Assembly (NCBI GenBank): GCA_023055425.1
Contig: JALGPY010000003.1
Coordinates: 71,833,491 to 71,897,490 of the forward strand
Direction: 5' to 3'
DNA: 64,000 bases
DNA from: Linanthus parryae
Lineage: Eukaryota; Streptophyta; Magnoliopsida; Ericales; Polemoniaceae
This document shows, piece after piece, positions 1-12,100 of the stretch. The position numbers and the translations under genes are program-made. The notes below the pieces were generated by a model, which ran no database searches, had not been told where the DNA came from, and saw only the letters and a list, made by a program, of their open reading frames with translations. Position 1 is the first letter of the stretch, and each line of letters opens with the position of its first letter.

Positions 1-683
1 AAGATATCCTGATACTTATCCCTCGTATTAATCTCAATTTTAATAACTAGCTTGTTATTTACTTTCTTAGATTAGTCAAACAAACTCAATTACTTACCCA
101 CATTAAAGTTAATCATTCTAGTTCGTTCACGAGAAGTCCTTTGGGTTCGACAAACCCGGATTTACCGGAATTACTACTACACTGACAACTTTGCACTTGC
201 AGTTGGAACGTGTCAAATGGCGCACCAGCTCATGAAAGCACTTTGGCACGACAAACTGGTGGACATACCTGCATCAGTCAACACCTTTAACCTCGAAGAG
301 GCTCATTTGCGAAATTCGTTTATGGGAGTGAGATTGGGAACAAACAAAGGATGGGGCCATTCAACACTGACCCTTTGCCACGTGGGAGCAAAGCAAAAGC
401 AATTAGACCGGGGGACTATGCTTTGCAAAGAACGTCAAATCCCTCGCACGTTGAAACCGATCCATACTAAATACATTTATACTCTCAAAAGATCCACATA
501 TGTAGGGGAAGACGACCCCACCCTAGCCAAGGAAGACGAGACCTGCATAGCTGAAGGTGCGCGAGGTCAACCACTTCCATGGGAGTGGGTCTCCTTGATA
601 TCCAGAAGACGACGCATGAATGCAGTAACCCAACGACACTGAAGTATGAAAGTGTGTAATGCAGATCTAAAACAAGATCTATA
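1..683. other. unassigned sequence with one 141-codon open frame
   Basis: I recognise nothing firm here. One open frame runs on the plus strand from 217 to 642 (141 codons). It is basic, lacks clear low-complexity sequence and ends just before the LTR-like sequence that begins near 684. No domain motif was recognised, and no splice structure or promoter is evident. It could be a remnant of retrotransposon gag or spacer DNA, or chance. Because the surrounding DNA is all transposon-derived, chance or a transposon relic is more likely than a host gene. Confidence 0.3.
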
Positions 684-2075
684 TACTCTAGCAGGGGGGG
701 GTGAATAGAGTATGCAAACTTTTGCTAACAATGACCTTTTGAAACTTTAAATCAAAGTTAAGATGAAATCTCAAAGATTTGGAAAGGTTTGAAGTAGTTT
801 GAAACAAATTAAAACTGTCTAGAGCTTCAAAGTTTTGAGACAGGAAATTCTCCAAAGCTTTGGAGCTTCTTGTATTGTGCATAAAATGCAAAACTTGTAA
901 GAAGATGTACACACTGATTTTTTACGAAGTTCAGCCATTAATGGGCCTACTCTCGGCCAGAGGGATACCATCCCTCCAGGATTTGAACAACTTCTTATTA
1001 ATCACAGACTTAGCCCTAAATCTCAAGCCTAAGGGAACTACCTTACACTTATACAACTCGTGGTTCCAAACCTATCCAGTTCCAGCTACAATCTAGTGAA
1101 ACAATAAGAACCTCTTGTTGTTCACTTGAACAACTAACTTATTAAAGTTGGTGAGGTTAAGAAATTCTAATGAATTATATAATAAAAGCACAAGAAAGAA
1201 GAACACAGTGAACAGATAAGCAGTGAAGCTTGGAAGTGTTCTTCTGATATGGAATTATTGATCTTCTTCAATGCTGAATGCTTGAATTTGTGAAGAGTTT
1301 CTTGTTTGATATTCCACGAATGAATTCTATTCTCTTTCTCAGTTTTACAACTCTCTACTTCATTGAAATTAAAATTCAGACTTATAACAAACATCAGCAA
1401 CGACTTGAGGAATTTTAGGAACAAACTCCCTAAAAATCCTCAACCCTCAACAGCTTCTTTTAACATCTATGTTTGAATAGCTGATTTGATTTTGTTAGGC
1501 ATGTCTGACGTACGAACATTTTTGCAAAATTTAATCACAAGAACAAATCCAATCCAGATAAAACAGCACATATATACTAATCTATTTAACAGCTCAGTTT
1601 AAAAAATAAACTTAGCTATTTTCTATTTGGATAAAAATCTACATATGTAACCTGTATATTTCACCAAAGAGTAATCAATGATAAGATTATGAATAATAAA
1701 AAGTAAATATTCAATCATATAAACAGATAAATTAATCTGCACAAAGACTCAGTTAGCCACAAAAATAACTGGCAAAAGCCCAAAGGCAACCTCCAAAGCT
1801 TTGGAGCTTTGGCTGCCTTTCAAAGCTTTGGCCAGCAAAAAGTGATTCCTTGAGCCAATCAATATGTACAATTTGTTTGCATTAGAAACTCAATATATAG
1901 GCTCAAGAATATTTGTAAGGGACACTAAAATAACATTCAATCCATTGTCTAGTCTGCAATAGAGAAACCTGTCAGAAAGCATATAACAAGTTCATAAGCA
2001 AAAATTAAACTTCAAAGCTTTGGAGTTTTGATCTTGTCTCTTAACTATTCATGTCTTTCATCATACTCAAAGTAC
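684..2075 (-). repeat. probable LTR region of a Copia element (SIRE/Maximus-like), minus strand
   Basis: Two signals point to an LTR. A run of G followed by GTGAATAG sits at 694-708, a string I associate with SIRE/Maximus-type LTRs. On the minus strand a purine tract (CTCAGGGGGAGCTTG, 2076-2092) lies immediately upstream of the region, as a polypurine tract does before a 3' LTR. The region is AT-rich and non-coding and repeatedly carries the palindrome CCAAAGCTTTGG or close variants (near 852, 1791, 1816 and 2010). No matching second LTR, primer-binding site or target duplication was found, so boundaries are approximate and the assignment is tentative. Confidence 0.4.
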
Positions 2076-2092
2076 AAGCTCCCCCTGAGTTC
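2076..2092 (-). other. polypurine-tract-like sequence
   Basis: Read on the minus strand this is a G-rich purine run, CTCAGGGGGAGCTTG, of the kind that primes plus-strand synthesis just upstream of the 3' LTR in Copia elements. It supports reading 684-2075 as a minus-strand 3' LTR. Confidence 0.4.
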
Positions 2093-2127
2093 ATACACAT
2101 CAGTAATTTAAAGGGATTGAATTATCA

Positions 2128-2216
2128 AAAGACAAGGTGCGGGAGGCACCAGAGTGTTTCCAAGATAGTCCTCGGCCACAAATGGAGGAGCTAGAGCAAG
2201 TGGATCTAGACCCCGA
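2128..2216 (+). pseudogene. Gypsy pol fragment (pre-RT linker), left of Copia B
   Basis: The frame ending at the Copia B insertion site reads as an acidic linker containing MEELEQVDLDP. It continues across B, after removing one CCCGA duplication, into the Gypsy sequence at 29032 with no loss of frame at the junction. In Tat/Ogre-type Gypsy elements an acidic segment of this kind sits just before the reverse transcriptase. The two pieces together show that B inserted into an older Gypsy pol gene. No initiator or further upstream pol is visible here. Confidence 0.6.
2212..2216. repeat. target-site duplication of Copia B, left copy (CCCGA)
   Basis: CCCGA sits directly before the TG end of the left LTR and recurs at 29027-29031 directly after the CA end of the right LTR. 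Five bases is the usual Copia duplication length. Confidence 0.9.
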
Positions 2217-3292
2217 TGTAGGGTTTTGATGCAGGTTACGCAACATATTAACAATAAAAAAATTCCTGATCATACCCCTCCACGGACCGCAGGGAAGCAT
2301 TCATAACATGATAAGGGATAAACATTTTTGTATTTTGTTTGTTTGAATGATCACGATACGCAGAATGATATCCACATCTCTATGAGTATCCACACCTAGG
2401 ATTGTATTGGAATCCCCTTCACGTCTTTTTGCTAGCTACGCAAATGAGAAGGAAGAAGATAACGTAAAACGAGCCACCACGGTGCCGTCGGTAGTAACCA
2501 TTACTAACATAGAGCATTGTCTAGCAACACATCTATGCCACCCAACTAATAGAAATAGTTAGTGATCCTGACAAATCTTGTGCCTAATGTTACCGTATTG
2601 TATTATCCCTTTGTCTCTATATCCGGATTGGACACGAGACATAAATTTCAGACTCGTATATCCAATCCATAGTTTCTCGATCCTGGGAATAGGCTTATCC
2701 ATGCAGATAACATCAATATCCCATATTGATTTATCTGAGTCTGGCCAGACATTCCATAAGCTCTACCCCTCGAGTGGCCATGGATATTTACTCCTATTAT
2801 GTAGGATAGAAAAATCCTCTCTACATAACTACCATCTCTCATCTTGCTTCCTATTATGTCCGATAACCGCAGTTATTGCTACCCTGTCACGGTGTAGCGT
2901 TTGAGGAGATCAAAACATAATATTCCACAACTGGAATATCTAGTGACTTCAAGTCTAAGGATTACAATACCATTGTCACATACGAGAAGAACTTGTGACG
3001 TTCACATAATTTATATGTAGCCTTCTGGTGGTGGGTCAATCCAGTATGCCATTACTCCTAATGCATACACATGTGTTAGACTTGATATCTCCATATCATT
3101 CTACCCACATACTAGTCTACAGTGATCGTCCTGTTAATCAATATAATGGACTAGAGATATTTAAGATAAAAAACAAATTGTACTATAAGGACTTTATTAT
3201 ATTAAATAACTCCATAAATAATAAATGAATATTCTAGCCAAAAATAATGTTCATACTAAATATAGATTGCCTCTAGGGCATCTAATCCAACA
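2217..3292 (-). repeat. Copia B 3' LTR (internally deleted)
   Basis: This LTR begins TGTAGGGTTTTGATGCAGG and ends ATCTAATCCAACA on the plus strand. It is 1076 bp, against 1414 bp for its partner at 27613-29026. The shortfall is explained by an internal deletion near 2490-2500, where the purine-rich segment jumps straight to the TAGTAACCATTACTAACATAG segment. Confidence 0.88.
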
Positions 3293-3305
3293 ATATCCCA
3301 CTTGC
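3293..3305 (-). other. Copia B polypurine tract
   Basis: On the minus strand the sequence TGCAAGTGGGATAT precedes the 3' LTR. The equivalent site of element A at 4685-4697 reads GCAAGTGGGAGAC. Only about 16 bp of B internal sequence remain before element A starts. Confidence 0.75.
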
Positions 3306-3321
3306 ACAAGAGCCAATCTAG

Positions 3322-4684
3322 TGTAGGGTTTTGATGCAGGTAACGCATCAGAATAACAATAAATCAATCTTGCTAAAAGCCCTCCACAGATCGCAGGTAA
3401 GCTTGTCATAACATGATAAAAGAAGAGAATTGGGTACCTTAGTTTGTGTGATCACTATAAGGAATTGTGTATTCGTATCTACTAGTATCCACACTTTGGA
3501 TTAGTAGTTGAAGTCCTTCTTCACGTGTAGTGCTAGAAACAGAAGAAGAAGATGAAAATCTCTCTCAAAACGGAGCATAGCACCCCGCCTAAGGTAGGCC
3601 GACGGTAAAAGGGGCGGACGGGTGAGAGGCTCGGCCTCTTGCTTTGTCTCTCTCTCCTTGATTTGTTATGTTTTCACGCTAATAACTTGTGTTGGAGAAA
3701 TAGCTCCTTATTAACTACATATTGACCCAATACTAATCATGTCCATACACGGATTAGGCCACCTTGAAAATTTGTCCTACTAACTTTTCTTGTGGTTGCG
3801 TTTAGATCCTTTAGATTAATTAGTCCAACTAATTAATGCCCGTATCCTGTTTAATGCATATTGTGTAGGACCCCATAAGTTTCTACTTACATGGTAGTAA
3901 CTATAACTAACATAGAGCAGTGTCTAGCAACACATCTATGTCACCCAACTAATAGAAATAGTCAGTGATCCGACAATCCTTGTGCCCAATGTTACCGTCA
4001 TCCCTTTGTCTCCATATCCGGATTGGACACGAGACATAATTTTAACGCTCGTATATTCAATCCATAGTTTCTCAATCATGGGTATATGCTTATCCATGTA
4101 GATAACATCAATATCCCATATTGTATTTATATGAGTCTGGCCAGACATTCTATAAGCACCATTCCTCGAGTGGCCCGTGGATATTTTCTCCCAATATGTA
4201 GGAGGGACAAATACTCTTTACATCACTACCATCTCTCAGCTTGCTTCCTATCATTCCCGATAACTGTTTTTATAGTTGCCCAGTTAAGGCGCAAAGTTTG
4301 ATAACATCAAAGCATGATATTTCACAACTAGAGTATCTAGTGACTTCAAGTCTAAGGAATACAATACCATTAGCACTACGATAATAACTTGTGACATTGA
4401 CATAATCTAATGTAGCCTTATCGTTGTGGGTCAATCCAATATTCCATTACTCATAATGCATACCCATGGGTTAGACTTGATATCTCCATATCAATCTACC
4501 GACATACTAGTCTATAGTGATTGTCCTGTAATCAATATAATGGACTAGGGATATTCAAGATAAACAACACAGTGTAATCATAGGACTTCATCATATGAAA
4601 TATCTCCATAAATAATAAATGAATATTCTAGCCAAACAATGTTCATACTAAATCAACATTGCCTCTATGGCAGCTATTCCAACA
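3322..4684 (-). repeat. Copia A 3' LTR
   Basis: 1363 bp, TG...CA ends, beginning TGTAGGGTTTTGATGCAGG and ending CTATTCCAACA. It aligns along its length with 19520-20948 but with many substitutions. Confidence 0.9.
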
Positions 4685-4697
4685 GTCTCCCACTTGC
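4685..4697 (-). other. Copia A polypurine tract
   Basis: Minus-strand GCAAGTGGGAGAC immediately precedes the TGTTGGAATAG start of the 3' LTR. It overlaps or abuts the end of the RNase H frame, as is common in Copia. Confidence 0.8.
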
Positions 4698-4698
4698 A

Positions 4699-5100
4699 CT
4701 AGAGCCAATCAGGTGCAACTCGTATGCCTATAGATCTAGTGTTCCATTCATGCTTTCGCTGAACAAGCGGCTTCGTGAGTGGATCTGAAAGATTCTTGTC
4801 TGTTGGAATCTTGCATATCTTCACATCTCCACAATCGATGATTTCTCGAATGAAATGGAATCTCCTAAGTACATGCTTGGACTTCTGGTGTGACCTGGGT
4901 TTCTTGGCTTGTGCGATTGCCCCAATGTTGTCACAATACAACAAAATGGGGTCCACAATGCTAGGAACCACACTAAGCTCAGTGATAAACTTCTTTATAC
5001 AAACAACCTCCTTTGTTGGTCCTGCCGCAACAATGTAATCAGCTTTAGTTGTAGAATTAGCAACTGTCTCTTTCTTGGAACTCTTCCAGCTCACAGCTCC
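4699..5100 (-). pseudogene. Copia A RNase H, C-terminal part
   Basis: This frame holds the second half of a Copia RNase H domain. It has the SWKSSKKETVANSTT segment, the LYCDNIGAIAQAK catalytic-strand motif, the SHQKSKHVLRRFHFIRE helix and the DPLTKPL tail that closes Copia pol. It begins at the right edge of the inserted Gypsy solo LTR; its first half is at 13466-13716. The domain would be continuous if the insert between the two GCTCC copies were absent. It degrades RNA in the RNA-DNA hybrid during reverse transcription in an active element; this copy cannot be expressed as one protein. Confidence 0.88.
5096..5100. repeat. target-site duplication of Gypsy solo LTR, left copy (GCTCC)
   Basis: GCTCC precedes the TG end at 5101 and recurs at 13466-13470 after the CA end at 13465. 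The interrupted RNase H reading frame confirms that one copy is a duplication. Confidence 0.88.
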
Positions 5101-5626
5101 TGTAATACGCCATAATTTTGGGGGTACTTTTAGGAGATTATTGAATATTTTGTGCCGTTAATAGGATTAATAAAAAATAGTTTTCTTAATTTTTAGGTGT
5201 TATATATATATATTATACATATATAATTAAGTTAAGAAAAATAATATTTTGGTACTTTTTGTTATTATATATAATTTTGTTAAAGTTATAAAAATTAGGT
5301 AAGTTTGTAGTTATTAAAAGTTGTGCGTCGTATAACATTTTTAATGTGTCCAAAATGTCACGTTCTTATTAATTTTTACGTGTCAACCACCGCGTGACCG
5401 GGTGCTCCGTGCCATACCGTATCACTCCTCCTATCATCTTCCTCATCTCAACAGGAGACTCATCTCCGACACCGCCTCCAACACAACCACTGCCTAAAAA
5501 CTCACCCCGATTCACTCCGTATCACACCCAAACTCGGATTGAATCTCGCCAATTTTTCGAACCCAATTCACACCCGAAAATCACCACCGTCGGACTCCAC
5601 CTCCCTCTGAAATTATTCACCTTCAG

Positions 5627-5640
5627 CCTATAAATACCTC
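5627..5640 (+). promoter_or_regulatory. TATA box inside the Gypsy solo LTR
   Basis: CCTATAAATACCTCTC is followed by a pyrimidine-rich, GA-poor leader (5641-5870) rich in CTCTCCC and CCGGCCGG, as in plant LTR promoters. Short open frames here (5394-5633, 5628-5921) are not convincing genes. Confidence 0.5.
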
Positions 5641-5879
5641 TCTCTGAAAAGCTGAAAACCCACACAAACAACCCAGCTCGTTCTCTCCCTCAAATCTCTC
5701 GAGCTCTCCCTATCTCTTCCGTTCGATTTGCCGAACAACCCGGCCGGAAACCCGCCGAGTTTGACCGGAGCCCAGCCGAACCCAGCGGCGACTCCGTCCC
5801 CACCGTGCAACGCCATCGCCGCCTTGCTTCCTCGCCCTCGTCTCCGTCGCCTCCCGTTCGTCCTCCGGTAAACCCAATT

Positions 5880-7684
5880 CAATTTTGTTCCAATTTTAGC
5901 TTTGTTGCCATGTAAATCCATTGCTTTGGGTTGTGGGGTATTGTTAGAAGATAATACAGTGGGTTTGTTGGGGATTGAAGTGGGCTGAAATAAGTTGAAA
6001 CTTTGGGGTGGTTTGGCATGATTTGAAATCTAGTACAAGCTTTGGGGTTATTTCTGTTCATTAGGAGACTTTTGGGGTTATGGTTGAACGATCTCAAAAC
6101 AGTGGGGTGGCACCCATCTTTTGGCAAAACCTGTTTTCCTAATTACTACCTCTGTTTCGCCTGTTTCAGCCTACTTCACTTTTTGTCACTATTTACTGGG
6201 TTACTTTCATCCGGTGATTTGATTAGCAAAACGATACAAGAATTTGGTAATCTTTGCATGCTGTTATAGAGGAAAGTTTATTCTAAAATACCATGAAAAA
6301 ATTGTTAAAAAATTACATCGTTTTGGTACTCAAATCACCAAGTCAAAGTGACTCAGTTACGGATTAAAAAGTCAAAAGCAGACGAAACGGAGGTAGTACT
6401 TTATTAGTTACTATATTTTAGTTAAATGATTAATTTCTATAGACAAGTACAAAATTCTATTACAAGAAGTTTCTTAGTAAAAATAAATTGGCATTCTTGG
6501 AGGTTTAGGGGAAACTTTGTTTATTTCTAAGGTTTTTATAAATAAGAATGGCTTTATCAAATTAAATATTCTTCTTTTCATAATTAAAGTGTAAATTTAA
6601 TTTTTACCTTAGCATGTGACTATTATTTTATGAAAATAACTTTTCAAATGGTATAAGGTTGTTTTAATTGTTTCAATTAGTTTCTGTACAAATAATAAGA
6701 CTATGTAAATAAATATTTACTTCGTTGGTTTATAAGTAATGGGTCGCGATGAAATTAGGAGTGGTTGGGGGTTACAATTTCATTTGCATATAGTATTTGT
6801 ATGTGCTATGTCATGAGAATTGAGTGTTAATTAGGAAATATTTGCTATTGTAGACACCGAGTTCGTAGACGGTTTTGTGGAGGATCCATACTACGAGTAC
6901 TAGGAGGTTGTTTGCTTTCATGTGACGATCTCTCTTTCAATCCAAGTAAGTATATGTGCACAACACTTTGAACTATCAAAATGTGTGTGATGCTTTGTGT
7001 GAGTTACTTTAATACTGTGAAACTATTTTGAGAAGCATGTCGATTTCAAACTTATCGTACTCGTGCGAAGCATGTGGAAGGATTAATGAATGATAATGGA
7101 ATTGGGAATGATGTACAGAGGATGTGCGTGAAGGCTACTGCCGGGAACACAATTGAGTGATTTCCCTAGGGTTCATACCCTTTTTATTTATCGTGGAATC
7201 TATAAGTACTACCTATGCATGTTTAGGTCATGACTGTATAGGGGTGTCGACACTTAAGGTCTCATTAGAATGGTTAGGGCGGGATAGCGAAGGGATATCT
7301 ACTAATGTCCGGGGAGAAATTGGTATACCCACGAATGTACCCCATTATTGGATTTATTGCATCGTGACCTCTCTGTTTACATCGTACCTGTTGGGGCTCG
7401 TAGGCTACGCCTCAACCAAAGATATGATTAAAATATGGTTATTCTAATTTTCTGTTAGCCAACTCTGTTTTACATGTTGTGATGTATGCTTACTCGTTTT
7501 TTACTGATAAACGTTTTCTGCGGTCGGCTGTTGCTATTTGAAAACCTGCAGGTTATGAATAAAGTGGGGGAAACGCGCACACATAAGCTGGAGCTAGGAT
7601 CAGGATGCTAGGATGGATTTTCATTTATCTAGGAAGTATTTTATTTAGAGAAATTAGACAATGTCATATTTTTATTTCTTTCAA
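5880..7684. other. non-coding remainder of the Gypsy solo LTR
   Basis: AT-rich sequence between the leader-like segment and the LINE target duplication. It holds only short, unconnected frames (for example 7157-7447) and no recognised domain. It belongs to the LTR because the TG...CA and GCTCC boundaries enclose it. Confidence 0.55.
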
Positions 7685-7700
7685 ACTATTGTTGGAGGAT
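7685..7700. repeat. LINE target-site duplication, left copy
   Basis: ACTATTGTTGGAGGAT matches 13371-13386 perfectly. One or two extra A residues at the left edge are ambiguous because the right copy follows the poly-A tail. Confidence 0.92.
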
Positions 7701-7805
7701 CTTAAAGTTGCAATCTTTCTGAAAGGGCTCCGAATAACTCGGAGGTGAACAGGAGGCGCTAGGGTTTCGTTTGTTTTTCTGAACGGCGAGCGTGATCACA
7801 GATCG

Positions 7806-9185
7806 ATGGATATGGCACAGCGTAGACCGGCACTTCTCTTACCGAAGGAGGATGAGCCGGTGGTCTTCTCCGATGACCACTGCTTGGAGATAATACACAA
7901 TCTTGGGCCCTGCCTCGTAGGATCCTTCCTGTTGCCAATTTCCTTCAACACTTGGGCTATGAAACAGACTTTTCGGAAGATATGGGATGGTGGCGATGAC
8001 ATCAAGATCAAAGAGGTAAACACCAACAGGTTTATACTGGAATTTCCTTCAAAATCCTCCATGGACAAGGTTCTGATGGGTGGCCCTTGGTCCTATGATG
8101 GTAACATTCTTTTACTGAAACCCTGGCTCGCTTCCGCTAACACAGAGAAGATCATGTTCGATTCTCTGGATGTGTGGGTACAAGTTAAAAACGTACCATA
8201 CTTCCTGCAGAACTCGGATGACATTAAAAAGGTTGTTCACAAACTGGGTGATGTAGTTACAGTTGATGAACGAGATTACTCTGGTAGTGGTGGCGACTAT
8301 ATGCGGATTCGAGCCAGAATTGATGTGAACAAAACACTGAAGAGAGGCGTCCATGTTACAGCTTTGGGCGAAACTGTCTGGATTGATTACACTTACGAAC
8401 GGATTCCGGATATTTGCGAATGGTGTGGGTGCATAACCCATCACACCCTCTACTGTAAGTCAAAAACAGAAGAGGACAAGAGTCGTGAGCATCCGGGATA
8501 CGGCAGTTGGTTGTTGTTCAGGCCGCCACCTAGGAAACGTCTCTTCCAACCAGAACAGGCGAACCCTTCGGGGTCAGAGGAGGTAACGGAGCCGGGAGAT
8601 GGGAACGATCTCCCAACGACGCCAATGGCGACTAATGGGGAAGAGAAAACAGCGACTACAGAGGTGGATATGATTAACATAGAGGACGGTGAATCTTCGC
8701 CTATCACTGTATATGAAAATCCCCTCAGCAAAGATGTTACAGTGGACTCAAACTCGACTATTGAGGACAAAGGGAAAGCAATAGCTACTAATGGAATTTC
8801 CTCATTGACAGCGCCAAAACGGAAAGCAAGCCAGACCAATTTTTCTCCTAACCCGAAAGGAAAACTCAAAGATTTGGCTGACCCACCCAGGGGAAATCTG
8901 CAACTTAGAGGTGGAGGAGGTTGAGGCCGAGCCCGTGGTCGAAACAACAATGCATGACGAGGTGGTAGAGGCAGTGGGTTACCAAATGAGACGGGTACTG
9001 TGAGTACAGAACTCTTTGGGGAACCAAAGAGCAAATCAGATCAAGGCAGGGATGGTGTGAGTGGTACAGTTGTTGAAGTTAGTCAGGTTTCCGATGCACG
9101 GATTCCGCCAGTGGACGGGGGAGCCCCAAAGAACCCAAATATTGACGTGGCTAAGGCTGGAAACCAGCCTAACCAATCGCAATGA
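7806..9185 (+). pseudogene. LINE ORF1 (DUF4283/zinc-knuckle nucleic-acid-binding protein)
   Basis: The first Met (MDMAQRRPALLLPKEDEP) starts a frame open to 8921. Residues about 20-110 resemble the DUF4283 domain of plant L1 ORF1 proteins (NTWAMKQTFRKIW, VLMGGPWSYDGNILLLKPW). A CX2CX4HX4C knuckle follows: CEWCGCITHHTLYC near 8419-8460. A Gly/Arg-rich tail follows. The frame stops at TGA 8922-8924, but the same frame continues past it and a second TGA (8955-8957) to a natural-looking stop at 9183-9185. Both internal stops are where CGA arginine codons would fit an RG-rich tail (GGxGRARGR). ORF1 binds the LINE RNA for transport and reverse transcription. Its intended stop overlaps the ORF2 start. 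Confidence 0.85.
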
Positions 9186-12100
9186 GTCTCCTAAGCTGGA
9201 ACGTGCGGGGGCTTGGCAACCCCCGTAGCGTTTTGTCTCTTTGCGATCTTGTAAGGAGACACAAGCCAAACATAGTCTTCCTGATGGAGACAAAGATGTA
9301 TGCATGGGAGATGAAGCACATTCAAAGGGCGTTAGGACTCCGGAATGGTATTTTTAGAGACTGTCTTGATCGTCGCGGTGGTCTTGCTATGTTGTGGGAT
9401 TCGGAGGTCAGTTTTGATTTAATTAATTGGTCGGACTTTCATATTCATGGCTATTTTACAGTTATCAGTGATAACAAGGAGGGTTTATTGACTGGGTTCT
9501 ATGGAGATCCAGTTAGAGAAGAAAGACATAACTCTTGGTCTTTGTTAGAGATGTTGTGCCCTACAAATCAACCTTGGTGCGTAGTTGGAGATTTCAATGC
9601 TTTCTCGTCGATGTCAGAAAAGGAAGGGGGAAGACCAGTCCCCTTCAGACAAATCGAAGGGTTCCGAAGTGTTATTGAGAAGCTTTAGCTGCGTGATATG
9701 GGTTTCTCGGGTTCACAGTTTACTTGGACAAACAATCAAGGCGATAAAGCTTCCATCAGGGAGATACTTGACCGTTTCTTAGTCACAGACAGTTGGTCAG
9801 ACGTTTTTGGGAGATCTAAAGTTCAGCATCTAGTTGCAGAAGTTTCGGATCACGTTCCATTGGAGGTCTCGTTGAACCTCAGTATTCTGAGGAATGTGCA
9901 GATCAGAAGAAGGTTCCAGTTTGAAGCTATGTGGCTTCACCACCAGGATTGTGAAACAGTGGTCTCTGAAGCATGGGCAGCGTCATCTTTGGCTGTTGAT
10001 GCTAAACTTGACTCTACAGCTTCGGCCCTGAAGCAATGGGAGAAGAATGTTTTTGGGAACGTTAAAAAGCAGCTACTTCAGATGAGGAACAGGTTGAAAG
10101 CTCTCAGCGATGGTCCTCAGACAGCTACAGCTATAGCTGAGACACGGGAGGTAAGAGCTAACATTCTCCAAATCCTTCTTAAGGAAGAGGATATGTGGAA
10201 GCAACGCTCTAGAGATAACTGGATCCGGAAAGGTGATAAGAACACGGGGTATTTTCACCGTAAAGCTTCCAAACGTCGCAATACGAACAGGGTGTCAGGC
10301 CTGGAAGACGAGACCGGGAATTGGCAGACAGAACTCCCTCAGTTAATTTCAGTGCTTGAAGGTTATTTCAGGAACATCTTCTCTACGACAAATCCATCCC
10401 CTTCTCAGATGGATTCGGTTTTAGAGGGGGTCCAGGACCTTTTAACAGCCGAGCAGAAGGTTTATATGGACCAACCTTTTGTTGCAGAGGAGGTCCGAAC
10501 AGCAGTGAAGCAGATGGCTCCGTCGAAATCCCCTGGCCCGGACGGATTTCCAGCCCTTTTCTATCAACGTTTCTGGAAGATAGTTGGACCTGAGGTGGAA
10601 GACATGTGTGTCAGGATCTTGAATGGGGAGGGAGATATTGCCAGGTTCAATCACACATTGATAGCTCTAATTCCGAAGATTAAACAGGTTCGCAAGGCAA
10701 GTGATTTCCGCCCTATCAGTCTCTGCTCTCCTATATACAAGATTGTTACCAAAGCACTAGCTAACCGCCTCAAAGGTATCCTTGATTCTCTAATCTCAGA
10801 AAATCAAAGTGCCTTTGTTCCGGGACGTCTTATTACTGACAATGTCTTGGCAGCTTTTGAGATTCTGCACTCCATGAAGAACAGGAAGAAGGGAAAAGAG
10901 GGCTACTTGGCTCTAAAAGCAGATATGAGTAAAGCCTATGATCGCGTAGAGTGGTCCTTCGTAAGGGCTGTGATGTCTCGTATGGGTTTCGGTAACAGAT
11001 GGATTGATGTGGTAATGCACTGTATCTCAACTCCCTCGTACAGCTTGATTGTCAACGGTGAAGTTTATGGTCATATTGTTCCAGAGAGAGGTCTAAGACA
11101 GGGATGCCCCTTATCCCCATACTTGTTCCTTCTTGTCAGCGAGACTCTCTCTCGTCGTCTCTCTGCGGCAGTTGGAGCAGGGGTTCTCACAGGGGCTACG
11201 GCCTCCAGGGGAGGGCCAGTCGTATCACATTTATTCTTCGCGGATGATAGTCTGCTTTTTACTAAAGCCACTATGAACGAGATAACTGCTTTACGTTCTA
11301 TACTGCAGGATTATGAGGTAGCATCGGGTCAGAAGCTGAACCTGGATAAGTCTGCTGTGGTCTTCTCAGCAAATGTGAATGATTACGACCGGGTTACGTT
11401 GAGCCATCTATGTGGTGTGCTGTTGGTTGACCAACATGATAACTATCTCGGTTTACCAACTGTTTTCGGCAGGAAAAAGACCATCAACTTTGGTCGCCTC
11501 ACTGAGCGTATTGGTAAGAAAGGCAAAGGATGGAAGGAAAAATTATTATCAGTAGCTGGGAAGGAGGTCCTTATAAAAGCAGTAATGCAAGCTATCCCCA
11601 ATTATGCAATGGGATGCTTTCTCCTTCCGATTCAGGTTTGTCAGGATATGGAGAAGCTAGTGAGACAGTTCGGGTGGGGAGGAAGTGAAGACAAGAAGAC
11701 TATGCACTGGCTGGCCTGGGATAAATTGAAGCAATCAAAAATTGAATGTGGTCTTGGCTTTCGAGACTTTCATGATTTCAATGTGGCTCTTTTGGCGAAA
11801 CAGACATGGAGATTTCTCCGCTTCCCTTATAGTTTGGTGAGTCGTATTTTTTATGTAAAATACTTCAAAGATTCTAACATCCTTGATTACTCGCTATCGC
11901 CAAATTCTCAAGTTTCCTTTGCTCTGAAAAGCCTTTTGAAGGGTAGAGACTTGATTAAATCTGGCCTAATGTGGAAAATTGCAAACGGGAATAATGTGAA
12001 GGTGTTCGGTGATTGTTGGATTCCCCGTCCTTCTACACACAAAATCATAACTCCGTGTCCTCAAGGTCTGGAGGATCTGCGTGTCAGCTGGTTAATAGAT

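Noticed and set aside
2578..2904. Repeated 60-110-codon frames inside Copia LTRs (also 28318, 23350, 4086)
   Set aside because: They occur at the same LTR position in each copy but are not kept intact, and LTRs of this family are non-coding.
8450..9034. 194-codon minus-strand ORF
   Set aside because: Shadow of the LINE ORF1 frame; no recognised domain and a coding plus strand explains it.
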